Positions 41,642 through 50,580 of a stretch of 64,000 nt of DNA are shown here, in pieces. Each line of letters starts with the position of its first letter. The stretch's first letter is position 1. The DNA is from Streptomyces parvus (GTDB lineage: Bacteria; Actinomycetota; Actinomycetes; Streptomycetales; Streptomycetaceae). The DNA lies in assembly GCF_032121415.1 (NCBI RefSeq), contig NZ_CP135079.1:6758001-6822000 (forward strand), written 5' to 3'. The notes under the pieces are model-generated. The model was given only the letters and a program-made list of their open reading frames with translations, had not been told where the DNA came from and did no database searches. The translations under genes and the position numbers were made by a program.

Positions 41642-43315
41642 ATGACGGGCTCCCGCGCGACACCCACGGCCACGGCCCACGACCGGCACCGGAGCGGACT
41701 GGCGCTGCTGGTCATCGCCTCGTGCCAGCTGATGGTGGTGCTCGACGTCACCATCGTCAACATCGCGCTGCCGCACATGCAGAAGGACCTGGGGTTCTCC
41801 ACCGAGAACCTCTCCTGGGTCGTCAACGCGTACACGTTGACTTTCGGCGGACTGCTGTTGCTCGGCGGACGCCTCGGCGACATCCTCGGCCGCCGCAGAG
41901 TCTTCGTCTTCGGCGTGCTCCTCTTCGTCTTCGCCTCGCTGCTCGGCGGACTGTCCCAGGAGGGCTGGCAGTTGCTGGCAGCCCGCTCCCTCCAGGGCGT
42001 CGGCGGCGCTGTCGCCTCGCCGACCGCCCTGTCGCTGATCACCACGACCTTCCGCGAAGGCCCCGAACGCAACCGCGCGTTCGGGGTCTTCGCCGCCGTC
42101 TCGGCGGGCGGCAGCGCGATCGGGCTGCTGGCAGGCGGGGTGCTGGTGGAGTGGCTGGACTGGCGCTGGGTCCTGTTCGTCAACGTCCCGATCGGCCTGC
42201 TGATCGCCTTCGCGACCCCTCGCTACATCCCCGAGTCCGAACGCCGTCCGGGCCACTTCGACGTCCTCGGCGCGCTCACCTCGACGGTCGGCATGGTGCT
42301 GCTCGTCTACGGCTTCATCCGGGCCTCCGAGGACGGCTGGACCGACGGGCTCACCCTCGGCTCGTTCGCGGCCGCCGTGGTGCTCCTCGCGGTCTTCATC
42401 CTGATCGAACGCGGCTCGAAGCAGCCCATCACGCCGCTGTGGATGTTCCGCGACCGCAACCGCGCCGGGTCGTACGCGATGATGCTCAGCCTCGCCGCGG
42501 CGATGTTCGGGATGTTCTTCTTCCTCACCCTGTTCGTGCAGAACGTGCTCGACTTCAGCCCGCTGCGGGCCGGGCTCGCCTTCCTGCCGGTCAGCGCCGT
42601 CATCGCGGTCAGCGCGGGCCTGGCCTCCCAACTGCTGCCCCGCTGGGGACCCAAACCCTTCATGGTGGTCGGTGCGCTCCTGGCGGCCGCCGGCCTCGGC
42701 TGGCTGACGCTGACCGACGTCCACAGCTCCTACCTCGGCTCGATCCTCGGCCCGATGCTCGTGTTCGGCTTCGGCATGGGCATGCAGTTCGTCTCGCTGA
42801 CCCTGATGGCCGTCTCGGGCGTCGCCCCGAAGGAGGCGGGCGCCGCCTCCGGCATCCTCAACGCCACCCAGCAGGTGGGTGGCTCGCTGGGGCTGTCGAT
42901 CCTGGTCACGACGTTCGGCACGGCCAGCCGCAACGAGGCGAGAGTCCAGGAGCCGAGGTTCCGTGAGGAGGCCACGCGCGCCCAGCTGGAAGAGGCGGGC
43001 AGGACCGGCCAGCTGCCACCGCCCTGGGGCGACGAGGTGCTCACCTCGGGCGTCTCCAGCGCCTTCGTCGTCGCGGCCTGCTTCGCCGTGGTCGCCGCCC
43101 TGGTCGCCCTGTTCGTCATCCAGGTCCGGCCCGCCGACCTGGCCCGCCTCCAGGGCGGCGCGACACCGCTCGGCGCGGAGGGGGCGCTCGACGGCGAGGC
43201 GGACGAGCCGACGCCCGGCGCGGACGCGACCCGGCCCGATCCGGACGCACCACCGCCCGACCCGGACGATCCACGGCCGGACCCGGACAACGACCGACCC
43301 ACGAAAGGGCTGTGA
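41642..43315 (+). CDS. DHA2-family (EmrB/QacA) MFS drug exporter
   Basis: 557 aa, 14 predicted membrane helices. Motif C-type and A-type signatures: VLDVTIVNIALPHMQKDLGF, GGRLGDILGRRRVF, and RSLQGVGGAVASPTALSLIT. Proton-driven efflux of hydrophobic compounds. The C-terminal ~25 residues are an unusual acidic Pro-Asp tail with repeated P-D-P-D. It starts 130 bp after the srsC-like gene and could export its product, but it has its own leader. The VOC gene follows 3 bp later, so the two form an operon, suggesting drug export plus drug binding/modification. Confidence 0.9.
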   Translation: MTGSRATPTATAHDRHRSGLALLVIASCQLMVVLDVTIVNIALPHMQKDLGFSTENLSWVVNAYTLTFGGLLLLGGRLGDILGRRRVFVFGVLLFVFASLLGGLSQEGWQLLAARSLQGVGGAVASPTALSLITTTFREGPERNRAFGVFAAVSAGGSAIGLLAGGVLVEWLDWRWVLFVNVPIGLLIAFATPRYIPESERRPGHFDVLGALTSTVGMVLLVYGFIRASEDGWTDGLTLGSFAAAVVLLAVFILIERGSKQPITPLWMFRDRNRAGSYAMMLSLAAAMFGMFFFLTLFVQNVLDFSPLRAGLAFLPVSAVIAVSAGLASQLLPRWGPKPFMVVGALLAAAGLGWLTLTDVHSSYLGSILGPMLVFGFGMGMQFVSLTLMAVSGVAPKEAGAASGILNATQQVGGSLGLSILVTTFGTASRNEARVQEPRFREEATRAQLEEAGRTGQLPPPWGDEVLTSGVSSAFVVAACFAVVAALVALFVIQVRPADLARLQGGATPLGAEGALDGEADEPTPGADATRPDPDAPPPDPDDPRPDPDNDRPTKGL

Positions 43316-43318
43316 ACC

Positions 43319-43783
43319 ATGGACTGGACCCTCGAAGTGATCGTGCTTCCCGTGACCGACGTCGACCGGGCCCGGGACTTCTACCGGGACAAGCTCGGCT
43401 TCCACGTCGACATCGACGACGAGGTGATGCCGGGCGCCCGCGTGGTCCAGCTGACGCCTCCGGGATCCGGCTGTTCGATCGCCCTCACCGACGGCCTGCC
43501 CAACCCGACGGGAACCCCGCAGCCGGGCACGTACCACGGCCTCCAGCTCTGCGTCACCGACATCGCCGCCGCGCACGCCGAACTCGTCGGCCGAGGCGTC
43601 GAGGTCTCCGCGCCGCAGCGCTACACCCCCGACGACGGGGCGACCTTCATGCACTTCACCGACCCGGACGGCAACGGCTGGGCGGTGCAGGAGTACCGCC
43701 GCCGGGAGACCGAACCCCTCCACAAGGTCCTCGCGGACCAGGCCGCCGGGAACGGGGGAGACACGGGGGACACGGTGGGGTGA
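43319..43783 (+). CDS. VOC/glyoxalase-family protein
   Basis: 154 aa. One beta-alpha-beta-beta-beta pair: LPVTDVDRARDFYRDKLGFH at the N-terminus, YHGLQLCVTDIAAAHAELVG in the second half, and PDGNGWAVQEY near the end with metal-ligand positions partly conserved. Only 3 bp after the exporter. Such proteins are dioxygenases, lyases or bleomycin-type binding proteins; next to an efflux pump, binding a toxic compound is plausible. Confidence 0.85.
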   Translation: MDWTLEVIVLPVTDVDRARDFYRDKLGFHVDIDDEVMPGARVVQLTPPGSGCSIALTDGLPNPTGTPQPGTYHGLQLCVTDIAAAHAELVGRGVEVSAPQRYTPDDGATFMHFTDPDGNGWAVQEYRRRETEPLHKVLADQAAGNGGDTGDTVG

Positions 43784-43878
43784 ACCGGATGCGAAGGTGG
43801 ATCGCGTTGCGTCCGGTCCACCAGAATGCTCCCCGTATCGAGTGCAGAGATCCATCAGCGCAAGGGAGCGGCATCCAC

Positions 43879-44277
43879 ATGGGCGGCAACGCAGACATGG
43901 TGGCCTTCGTCCGGGCGCGGCTCGCCGACGAGGAACACGTCGCACTGGCCGCCGGCGGGGACCGATGGCGGTGCCCGGCCGATGTTCCGGGCGAGGTCCA
44001 CGACCGCACCGGCGGGGTGGCGTTCACGGTGCGGGGCCGGGGCTTCGACCAGCACATCGCTCTCCAGAACCCCGCGCGGACCCTGGAGCGCATCGAGACG
44101 AACCGCGTCATGCTCGGCGAGTACGTCGAAGTGGCCGACCTGGACACGGACCGCCCGGCCGAGGACTTCCGCTCCGGCCGCGCGGTGGGGCTGGGCTTCG
44201 CCGTACGGCAGCTCGCCGCCGAGTACGCAGGTCACCCCGACTACCAGGCGCGTTGGCTGCCCCGGTTCATCCAGTAG
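43879..44277 (+). CDS. DUF6221-like protein
   Basis: 132 aa. MVAFVRARLADEEHVALAAG at the N-terminus, then QHIALQNPARTLERIETNRV (the H-x-x-x-x-x-P-A-R-x-L-x-x-I-E-x-x-R motif) and YAGHPDYQARWLP at the end, as in DUF6221. Soluble, function unknown. GGGAG lies ~11 nt before the ATG; a second ATG six codons later is an alternative. Separate from the VOC gene by 95 bp. Confidence 0.75.
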   Translation: MGGNADMVAFVRARLADEEHVALAAGGDRWRCPADVPGEVHDRTGGVAFTVRGRGFDQHIALQNPARTLERIETNRVMLGEYVEVADLDTDRPAEDFRSGRAVGLGFAVRQLAAEYAGHPDYQARWLPRFIQ

Positions 44278-44728
<451 letters not shown>

Positions 44729-44742
44729 TCCGGGTTGACCGA

Positions 44743-44783
44743 CCCGGGAGCCCCGGAGCGCGACGCGCTCCGGGGCTCCCGGG
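44743..44783. terminator. Terminator between csp and MFS genes
   Basis: CCCGGGAGCCCCGGAGCG (44743-44760) pairs perfectly with 44766-44783 across a 5-nt loop. Lies between convergent genes, so may act both ways. Confidence 0.8.
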
Positions 44784-44799
44784 CGTTCCGGGCCGCGGG

Positions 44800-46275
44800 T
44801 CAGCGGGGTTGACGGCCGCCCTCGGCCTCCACGGCCGACAGGGGGGTGGCGATGTCCTCCAACGAGCGCTGCTCGGCGGGCACCGCGAAGAAGAGCGCGA
44901 CCACGCCCGCCGCCACCATCAGGGTGGCTCCCACGCAGAAGGCGATGACCGCGTCGGCCACCACACCGCTCTCGGTGAGGCTCGCGAACAGCAGCGGCCC
45001 TGAGATACCGCCGGCCGCGGTGCCGATGGCGTAGAAGAACGCGATCGACATCGCGCGCGTCTCCATCGGGAAGATCTCGCTGACCGTCAGGTAGGCGGAG
45101 CTCGCCCCGGCCGAGGCGAAGAAGAGGACCACGCACCAGCACAGCGTCATGGTCGTGGCGGTGAGCAGCCCCGCTCCGAACAGCCAGGCCGTTCCGAACA
45201 GCAGCACGCCCGACAGGATGTACGTGCCCGAGATCATCGGACGCCGGCCCCAGACGTCGAACAGGCGCCCGAGCAGAAGGGGGCCGAGGAAATTGCCGAA
45301 AGCGATGACGGCGAAGAAGTACCCGGTCGTTCCGCTGGAGACGTCGAAGAACTTCACCAGGATGGACCCGAACCCGAAGGTGATGGCGTTGTAGAGGAAC
45401 GCCTGCCCGACGAAGAGGGAGAAACCGAGCGTGGCCCGCCGGGGGTGGTCCCGGAAGACGCTCCAGGCGATCTCCAGGAAACCGACGCTCCTGCGCTGGC
45501 GGACGGTGATCTCCGTCGTCGCCTCCGGGAGCGGTTTCCCCTTCTCCTCCTCGACCGTGCGCTCCACGTCGTCGACGAGACGCTCCGCCGCTTCCCCGTG
45601 GCCATGGATGAACATCCACCGGGGGCTCTCCGGAACATGGCGGCGTACCAGCAGGATGACCAGACCGAGCACGACACCGAGGGCGAACGTGAGCCGCCAG
45701 CCGATGTCCTTCGGGAAGATGTCGGTGTTCAGGGCGACGACCGACAGCAGGGCGCCGCCCATCGCTCCGAACCAGTAACTGCCGTTGATGATGAGGTCGA
45801 CCCGGCCGCGGTACTTGCTCGGGATCAGTTCGTCGATGGCGGAGTTGATGGCCGCGTACTCCCCGCCGATACCGAAACCCGTGAGGAAGCGACAGAGGAA
45901 GAACCACCAGGGCGAGAAGGAGACCGCGGTCAGCGCGGTGGCCCCGAGGTAGACGGCCAGAGTGATCAGGAAGAGTTTCTTGCGGCCGTAGAGGTCGGTG
46001 AGGCGGCCGAAGAAGAGGGCCCCGGCGCAGGCCCCCGCCACGTACAGTGCCGCCGCGACACCGGTGACCTGGGCGTCCGTGATGGCCAGGCCGCTGCCGT
46101 CCTCGGACAGGCGGCTCGCGATGTTGCCGACCACGGTCACTTCCAGGCCGTCGAGGATCCACACGGTCCCGAGGCCGACCACGATCATCCAGTGCCATCG
46201 CGACCACGGAAGCCGGTCCAGCCGGGCGGGAACCCGGGTCGAGACCGTTCCCAGGACCGGTTCGTCTCTGCTCAT
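44800..46275 (-). CDS. MFS transporter, sugar-porter/metabolite:H+ symporter type
   Basis: 491 aa, 12 membrane helices. Motifs GRLTDLYGRKKLFLITL (loop 2-3), FLCRFLTGFGIGGEYAAINS and VPESPRWMFIHGHGEAAER (after TM6) are those of the sugar porter / metabolite:H+ symporter group; the central loop is long and charged. Substrate unknown, perhaps an aromatic acid or sugar. GAGGAG lies ~9 nt before the ATG. A sigma-B-like promoter (GTTT-N16-GGGTAC) sits ~55 bp upstream. Confidence 0.88.
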   Translation of the reverse strand: MSRDEPVLGTVSTRVPARLDRLPWSRWHWMIVVGLGTVWILDGLEVTVVGNIASRLSEDGSGLAITDAQVTGVAAALYVAGACAGALFFGRLTDLYGRKKLFLITLAVYLGATALTAVSFSPWWFFLCRFLTGFGIGGEYAAINSAIDELIPSKYRGRVDLIINGSYWFGAMGGALLSVVALNTDIFPKDIGWRLTFALGVVLGLVILLVRRHVPESPRWMFIHGHGEAAERLVDDVERTVEEEKGKPLPEATTEITVRQRRSVGFLEIAWSVFRDHPRRATLGFSLFVGQAFLYNAITFGFGSILVKFFDVSSGTTGYFFAVIAFGNFLGPLLLGRLFDVWGRRPMISGTYILSGVLLFGTAWLFGAGLLTATTMTLCWCVVLFFASAGASSAYLTVSEIFPMETRAMSIAFFYAIGTAAGGISGPLLFASLTESGVVADAVIAFCVGATLMVAAGVVALFFAVPAEQRSLEDIATPLSAVEAEGGRQPR

Positions 46276-46330
46276 GTGTCTGACTCCTCGGCTGCGGCGT
46301 CCCGGCCTCGTGGTCCGGGCCGGAGCGCGG

Positions 46331-46356
46331 GTACCCGGCGATGAAACCGGACAAAC
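46331..46356 (-). promoter_or_regulatory. Sigma-B-like promoter for the MFS gene
   Basis: On the minus strand GTTT (46356-46353), 16-nt spacer, GGGTAC (46336-46331). This fits the Streptomyces sigma-B consensus GNNT-N14-16-GGGTAY. The start codon is 55 bp downstream. Confidence 0.5.
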
Positions 46357-46440
46357 AGCGGTCGGGGCGGCGGGCCGCGCAGAAGGGGGGCGGTTCCTGT
46401 GTCCGCCGGCCGGCGTTCGACCGGGTGGCCGTGATCCGGG

Positions 46441-46465
46441 GATTGGGCTGCCGCGCTGCGGGTAC
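46441..46465 (+). promoter_or_regulatory. Sigma-B-like promoter for the LPFR small protein
   Basis: GATT, 15-nt spacer, GGGTAC, about 60 bp before the small-protein start. Same consensus as the neighbouring promoters. The rest of the 46276-46526 gap shows nothing further. Confidence 0.45.
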
Positions 46466-46526
46466 GCGGTGGCTCGCGAACCCAACGCCCCTGGAACTCC
46501 TGGGAGCGAGAACGGAGGGCAGATTC

Positions 46527-46655
46527 ATGCTGAAGGCCATCGCGGACGTGCTCCGCTCCATCGGTGGAGCCATCGCCACCGTGGTCACGTTGCCCTTCCG
46601 GGCACTGGCCCGGCTGTTCGGGGGCGCGTCGAGCAGCGCGCGTGGACACCACTGA
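46527..46655 (+). CDS. LPFR-motif small protein
   Basis: 42 aa: MLKAIADVLRSIGGAIATVV then TLPFRALARLFGGASS. One amphipathic/hydrophobic helix followed by the L-P-F-R motif that names this family of actinomycete microproteins. GGAGGG lies ~9 nt before the ATG. Probably membrane-associated; function unknown. The stop is followed within 2 bp by a 56-bp perfect palindrome. Confidence 0.85.
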   Translation: MLKAIADVLRSIGGAIATVVTLPFRALARLFGGASSSARGHH

Positions 46656-46656
46656 A

Positions 46657-46712
46657 CCACCACATGGCGGTGCCCCGGCCCTTCGAAGGGCCGGGGCACC
46701 GCCATGTGGTGG
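46657..46712. terminator. 56-bp perfect palindrome (28-bp stem)
   Basis: Every base from 46657 to 46684 is matched by 46685 to 46712; the centre is CCCTTCGAAGGG, which as RNA closes with a TCGA-type turn. It begins 2 bp after the LPFR stop (46655) and ends 17 bp before the stop of the convergent gene at 46729. A strong bidirectional terminator is the simplest reading. Confidence 0.85.
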
Positions 46713-46728
46713 GGGCGGAGGCGGCGGA

Positions 46729-46977
46729 TCAGCCCGTCGCCTCGTCCGGGGCAGGGTGCTCCTCGGGGTGCGCGCCCGCGTTGCGCGGCTTCTTCCGGCC
46801 GGCGCCCGCCTCGTCCAGCTCGGGCCCGTCGGTCTGGCGGGCCACCCGGTCCGGCACCGGTATGTCGAGAGCGTCCTCGCCCTCCTGGTTCTGCTGGTCC
46901 GGCATGTCCGCCGGTACGGGGGGCGGGCTGCCGGAAGCCCCGGTGTAGGCGGTGCCTTCCGGCCTGCGGTCGGTCAT
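46729..46977 (-). CDS. Small hydrophilic protein, likely disordered
   Basis: 82 aa, rich in Pro, Asp, Glu, Gly with no hydrophobic stretch: MTDRRPEGTAYTGASGSPPP at the start and EEHPAPDEATG at the end. GGAAGG lies ~7 nt before the ATG. No family recognised; likely intrinsically disordered, as many osmotic-stress proteins are. A sigma-B-like GGGTAC motif lies ~60 bp upstream on the same strand. Confidence 0.65.
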   Translation of the reverse strand: MTDRRPEGTAYTGASGSPPPVPADMPDQQNQEGEDALDIPVPDRVARQTDGPELDEAGAGRKKPRNAGAHPEEHPAPDEATG

Positions 46978-47035
46978 GAGAGCTTCCTTCCGTACGGCCC
47001 CGGTGCGCCCGGGGAGGAGTGATGCGCCCAGGTGG

Positions 47036-47060
47036 GTACCCGCTGCCGGGCGAAGCAGTC
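47036..47060 (-). promoter_or_regulatory. Sigma-B-like promoter for the disordered small protein
   Basis: Minus strand GACT (47060-47057), 15-nt spacer, GGGTAC (47041-47036), ~60 bp before the start at 46977. Part of a 361-bp gene-free region (46978-47338) that otherwise shows only the divergent promoter at 47232. Confidence 0.45.
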
Positions 47061-47231
47061 ACCCGCTCCGATGAGGCGGGGGACACAGGGACCGGGCCGC
47101 CCGCACCCCGGCCGGCCCGGGGGAGGCCGGGAGAAGATGCGGGGCCCGTCGCGTCCGGCCATATTGGGAGCCCCGGGCCACCACCCCGGAGCGTCTCGGG
47201 CGGCAGGAGGCGGCGGAAGCGTCGCCGGGGA

Positions 47232-47256
47232 GTGTGGCTCGCCCCAGCGCGGGTAC
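47232..47256 (+). promoter_or_regulatory. Sigma-B-like promoter for DUF5133
   Basis: GTGT, 15-nt spacer, GGGTAC, ~80 bp before the DUF5133 start. Fourth GGGTAC in about 0.95 kb. Confidence 0.45.
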
Positions 47257-47338
47257 CCGGGGCGATGCCCCACCAGGGCACGCGGTGCCCCACTCGGGCG
47301 CGAGACCACCTGATGAACCCGGCGGAAGGATCCCCCGC

Positions 47339-47566
47339 ATGCTGATGGCCCACCCCACGGTGCTGCGCAATCTGATCGAGCAGTACGAGGTGCTGCGTGT
47401 GATGCACGCGGAGAACGGCGGCCAGGAGGCCCGGCAGCGCATGGACGACGTGGCGTACACGCTGTGCGTGTCGACCGGCACGAGTGACGTGGACAGCGCG
47501 CTCGTGGCCGCCCGCCACCAACTGCCCGGCGCCCGCCCCGAGGACGACTCCGTCCTCTCCGTCTGA
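47339..47566 (+). CDS. DUF5133 protein
   Basis: 75 aa: MLMAHPTVLRNLIEQYEVLR, MDDVAYTLCVSTGTSDVDSA, then ALVAARHQL. Matches the conserved core of DUF5133, short helical proteins common in Streptomyces; function unknown. GGAAGGA lies ~9 nt before the ATG. 30 bp upstream of the carboxylate-amine ligase gene, so likely co-transcribed with it. Confidence 0.85.
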   Translation: MLMAHPTVLRNLIEQYEVLRVMHAENGGQEARQRMDDVAYTLCVSTGTSDVDSALVAARHQLPGARPEDDSVLSV

Positions 47567-47596
47567 CCGGCCGTCAAGCATCGAAGGGGAGGCCCC

Positions 47597-48688
47597 GTGG
47601 TCCGCACGGTGGGAGTCGAAGAAGAACTGCTGCTGGTCGACGAGGACAGCGGCGAAGCCCGCGCTCTGTCATCTGCGGTGCTGGCGATCGCCGAGAAGGA
47701 CGCGCCTGGGGAGTCGCCTTTCGAGTCGGAGCTGCACCGCCAGCAGCTGGAGTTCTCCACGCACCCCTGCGCGGACATGGGCGAGCTCGCCGACTCGGTC
47801 CGCCGGTGGCGTGCCGAGGCGGTCCGGCACGCCGCCGACGCGGGGGCCTCGGTCGCGGCCCTGGCGACCTCTCCGCTCCCGGTCAGCCCGAAGATCGGCA
47901 CGGGGGAGCGGTACCGGTGGATGGCGGAGCGCTTCGGGCTGACCGCCCAGGAGCAGCTGACCTGCGGCTGCCACGTCCATGTCTCGGTGGCCTCGGACGA
48001 GGAGGGCGTCGCCGTGCTCGACCGGGTGCGCTGCTGGCTGCCCGTCCTGCTCGCCCTGAGCGCCAATTCGCCGTTCTGGCAGGGGCAGGACAGCCAGTAC
48101 AGCAGCTATCGCAGCCAGGTGTGGGGGCGGTGGCCCTCGGCCGGCCCGGTGGACGTCCACGGCTCCGCCGAGGCGTACCACGCCGACGTGCGGTCCCTGG
48201 TCGCCACCGGAGTGCTCCGGGACGAGGGGATGGTCTACTTCGACGCGCGCCTCTCGCACCGCTACCCCACGGTGGAGGTCAGGATCGCGGACGTCTGTCT
48301 GGACCCGGCCGACACCGTGCTGCTGGCCACCCTGGTGCGGGGACTGGTGGAGACGGCCGCCCGGGAGTGGCGGGCCGGTGAGCCGCCCTCGGGGGCCGGT
48401 ACGTCCCTGCTGCGCGCGGCCTCCTGGCAGGCGGGCCGCTCGGGCCTGCAGGGCCATCTGGTCCACCCCCGGACCTGGCAACCGGAGCCGGCGCCCGATG
48501 TCCTCGCGGCCCTGCTGGACCATGTGCGGGACGCCCTGGAGGACAGCGGCGACCTGGAAGCCGCGGAGAAGGCCGTGGCCACCGTGGTCCGGCGCGGGAA
48601 CGGGGCGCGGATCCAGCGCGAGACCCTGGCGCGGACCGGCAGCCTGCGCGACACCGTGGCCGAATGCGTCCGCATCACGGCCGGATGA
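47597..48688 (+). CDS. Carboxylate-amine ligase, GCS2/YbdK family
   Basis: 363 aa. Begins TVGVEEELLLVDEDSGEARA, the substrate-binding start of GCS2-type ATP-dependent ligases, with FESELHRQQLEFSTHPC, TCGCHVHVSVAS, and PTVEVRIADVCLDPADTVLL. YbdK-like enzymes join a carboxylate to an amine (weak gamma-glutamyl-cysteine activity in E. coli). GTG start with AAGGGGAGG upstream. Likely in one operon with DUF5133 and the following DJ-1 protein, consistent with a stress/redox theme. Confidence 0.87.
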   Translation: MVRTVGVEEELLLVDEDSGEARALSSAVLAIAEKDAPGESPFESELHRQQLEFSTHPCADMGELADSVRRWRAEAVRHAADAGASVAALATSPLPVSPKIGTGERYRWMAERFGLTAQEQLTCGCHVHVSVASDEEGVAVLDRVRCWLPVLLALSANSPFWQGQDSQYSSYRSQVWGRWPSAGPVDVHGSAEAYHADVRSLVATGVLRDEGMVYFDARLSHRYPTVEVRIADVCLDPADTVLLATLVRGLVETAAREWRAGEPPSGAGTSLLRAASWQAGRSGLQGHLVHPRTWQPEPAPDVLAALLDHVRDALEDSGDLEAAEKAVATVVRRGNGARIQRETLARTGSLRDTVAECVRITAG

Positions 48689-48755
48689 GCCCCCGCCGCG
48701 GCGGGACGACCGCATGAACAGCCGAACACCCGACATCGCAGGAACGGAGCAGCCC

Positions 48756-49319
48756 ATGTCCACCACCGCTCTCGACGACCGCCGGATCCTGGCCGTCGTC
48801 ACCAACTACGGCGTCGAGCAGGACGAACTCGTCGTCCCCGTGAAGCACCTGCGCGGACACGGAGCGCAGGTCACCGTGGCGGCGGTCTCCACCGACGAGA
48901 TCCGCACCCTCGTCGGCGACCGCGATCCGGGCGAGACCGTGCGGCCCGACCTCACACTCGACGACGTCGACCCCGCCTCGTACGACCTCCTCCTGGTCCC
49001 GGGCGGCACGCTCAACGCCGACTCGCTGCGCCTGGAGGACGCCACCACCCGGATCGTCAGCTCGTTCGCCGCCTCCGGCCGGCCGGTCGCCGCCATCTGC
49101 CACGGGCCGTGGGCCCTGATCGAGGGCGGCTACGTCCGGGGCAAGACGCTGACCTCGTACGCCTCGCTGCGGACCGACATCACCAACGCGGGCGGCACCT
49201 GGGTCGACAAGCCGGTGGTCCGCGACGACGCCGAGGGCTGGCCGCTGATCACCTCCCGGAACCCCGGAGACCTGGACGACTTCCTGGGCGAGATCGACGC
49301 CGTGCTGGCCGAGGACTGA
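48756..49319 (+). CDS. DJ-1/PfpI-family protein
   Basis: 187 aa. Type 1 glutamine-amidotransferase fold with nucleophile C115-H116 in VAAICHGPWALIEGGYVRGK and acidic partner in SYDLLLVPGGTLNADSLRLE. Family members act as stress chaperones, glyoxalases or proteases. Start 48756 chosen (GGAACGGAG upstream); an ATG 14 codons earlier is possible. Confidence 0.88.
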   Translation: MSTTALDDRRILAVVTNYGVEQDELVVPVKHLRGHGAQVTVAAVSTDEIRTLVGDRDPGETVRPDLTLDDVDPASYDLLLVPGGTLNADSLRLEDATTRIVSSFAASGRPVAAICHGPWALIEGGYVRGKTLTSYASLRTDITNAGGTWVDKPVVRDDAEGWPLITSRNPGDLDDFLGEIDAVLAED

Positions 49320-49381
49320 GCCGGCCACGCCACTCGGTGCGGGGCGGCTCCGGGCCGCCCCGCGCTCTTCTCCGTCGGCCG

Positions 49382-50410
49382 TCAGTCCAGCGTCTGGTTC
49401 ACCTCGCTGTGCGTGGGGGTGTGCACGACCCTGCACCGTGCCCCGTTGACGAGCGGCAGGTACGGCGGCACATGGCCGCACTCGACGTCGGCGATGACCG
49501 GCACGTTCAGCGGTCCCAGCGCCTCCAGCACCGCCTGGTGCTGGGTGAGCGAGGCGGTGTCCGGGGCCGACGTGCGGCCCACGAGTACGGCTTCGGCCGC
49601 GTCGAAGAAGCCGGCCAGCCGCATGCCGTGCAGATAGCGGCAGGTGGCGAACGCGTCGTCGCCGGCGGCCTCCACGTACACGAGAAGCCCCTCCGGGGCG
49701 TGGGCCCGGGCGAACGCCGAGGTGTCGAGGTACGGCGATCCGGTGAGGTTGCACAGCATCTCGATGCAGCCTCCGATCAGCCGTCCCTCGACCTCCACGT
49801 CGCCGCTGCCGTCCAGTCGGCTCCAGCGGCCGGGGATGTCGAGCGTGAACGTCCGGGCGTCGGGATGCTCCGCCCAGTCGTCCCAGCCCGAAGCCCGGTG
49901 ACGCTCCGGCGGGATCTGGGTGAAACGGCGGCCCGGTGGGGCGGCGACGATGTCGAACCAGGACAGCAGCCCGTCCGGCACCCGGTACGGGGTGTCCATG
50001 AGGTTGTTCCCGTGCACGGTCGCCACCCCGGTGAGCAGGGTGAGCGGTGTCATCACGGTCGACATGTCCGAGTAGCCCACCACCCAGGTCGGCTCAGCCG
50101 CCCGCACCGCCTCCCAGCCGATCAGCGGCAGCAGGTCGATGGCGGTCTCCCCGCCCCACGGCGGCACCACGGCCCGGATGTCGGGATCCATCAGCATCGC
50201 CGTCAACTCGGCCGCCCGCTCGGCCGCGGGCGCGCTGACGTGCCCGGAGCCGTCCATGCACCGGCCGGTCACGACCTCGTACCCCCGCGCCTCCACATCG
50301 CGCACCGCCACGGCGAGCCGCTCACTCAGCTCCTCGGGCACTCCGCTCGAAGGAGAGGTGACGCCGACGCGGTCACCGGGACGCAGGGGGCGCGGGTATC
50401 GAACTGGCAT
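49382..50410 (-). CDS. LD-carboxypeptidase / MccF-like (S66 family)
   Basis: 342 aa. Nucleophile S114 in VGYSDMSTVMTPL, PPWGGETAIDLLP near residue 85, and a C-terminal HVPPYLPLVNG segment with the catalytic His; Glu in VYVEAAGDDAFAT. S66 enzymes trim peptidoglycan tetrapeptides or detoxify microcin C-like adenylates (MccF). No signal peptide, so cytosolic; the N-terminus RYPRPLRPGDRVGVTSPSSG is typical. Divergent from the iron-regulated SIP gene. Confidence 0.9.
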   Translation of the reverse strand: MPVRYPRPLRPGDRVGVTSPSSGVPEELSERLAVAVRDVEARGYEVVTGRCMDGSGHVSAPAAERAAELTAMLMDPDIRAVVPPWGGETAIDLLPLIGWEAVRAAEPTWVVGYSDMSTVMTPLTLLTGVATVHGNNLMDTPYRVPDGLLSWFDIVAAPPGRRFTQIPPERHRASGWDDWAEHPDARTFTLDIPGRWSRLDGSGDVEVEGRLIGGCIEMLCNLTGSPYLDTSAFARAHAPEGLLVYVEAAGDDAFATCRYLHGMRLAGFFDAAEAVLVGRTSAPDTASLTQHQAVLEALGPLNVPVIADVECGHVPPYLPLVNGARCRVVHTPTHSEVNQTLD

Positions 50411-50492
50411 GCGTGAGATCTTGGCACAGCACGCCCGTGCCGGGGCAGCGCATTTCGAGTGCGGTGCTGGCCGTCTCGAACCGCTGCGCGTG

Positions 50493-50511
50493 GAAGGTTA
50501 GGCTGGCCTAA
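50493..50511 (+). promoter_or_regulatory. DmdR/IdeR iron box upstream of the SIP gene
   Basis: GAAGGTTAGGCTGGCCTAA matches the Streptomyces iron box TTAGGTTAGGCTCACCTAA at 15 of 19 positions, including the whole AGGTTAGGCT core. TAGGCT within it could be the -10, so iron-loaded repressor would block transcription of the gene at 50581. Confidence 0.75.
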
Positions 50512-50580
50512 GTCAATTCGGTTCTCTCGTCCCTGCGGCGAGGCGCTCAGGCCGACCACGCGTACGAAGGGGCAGTGTCC

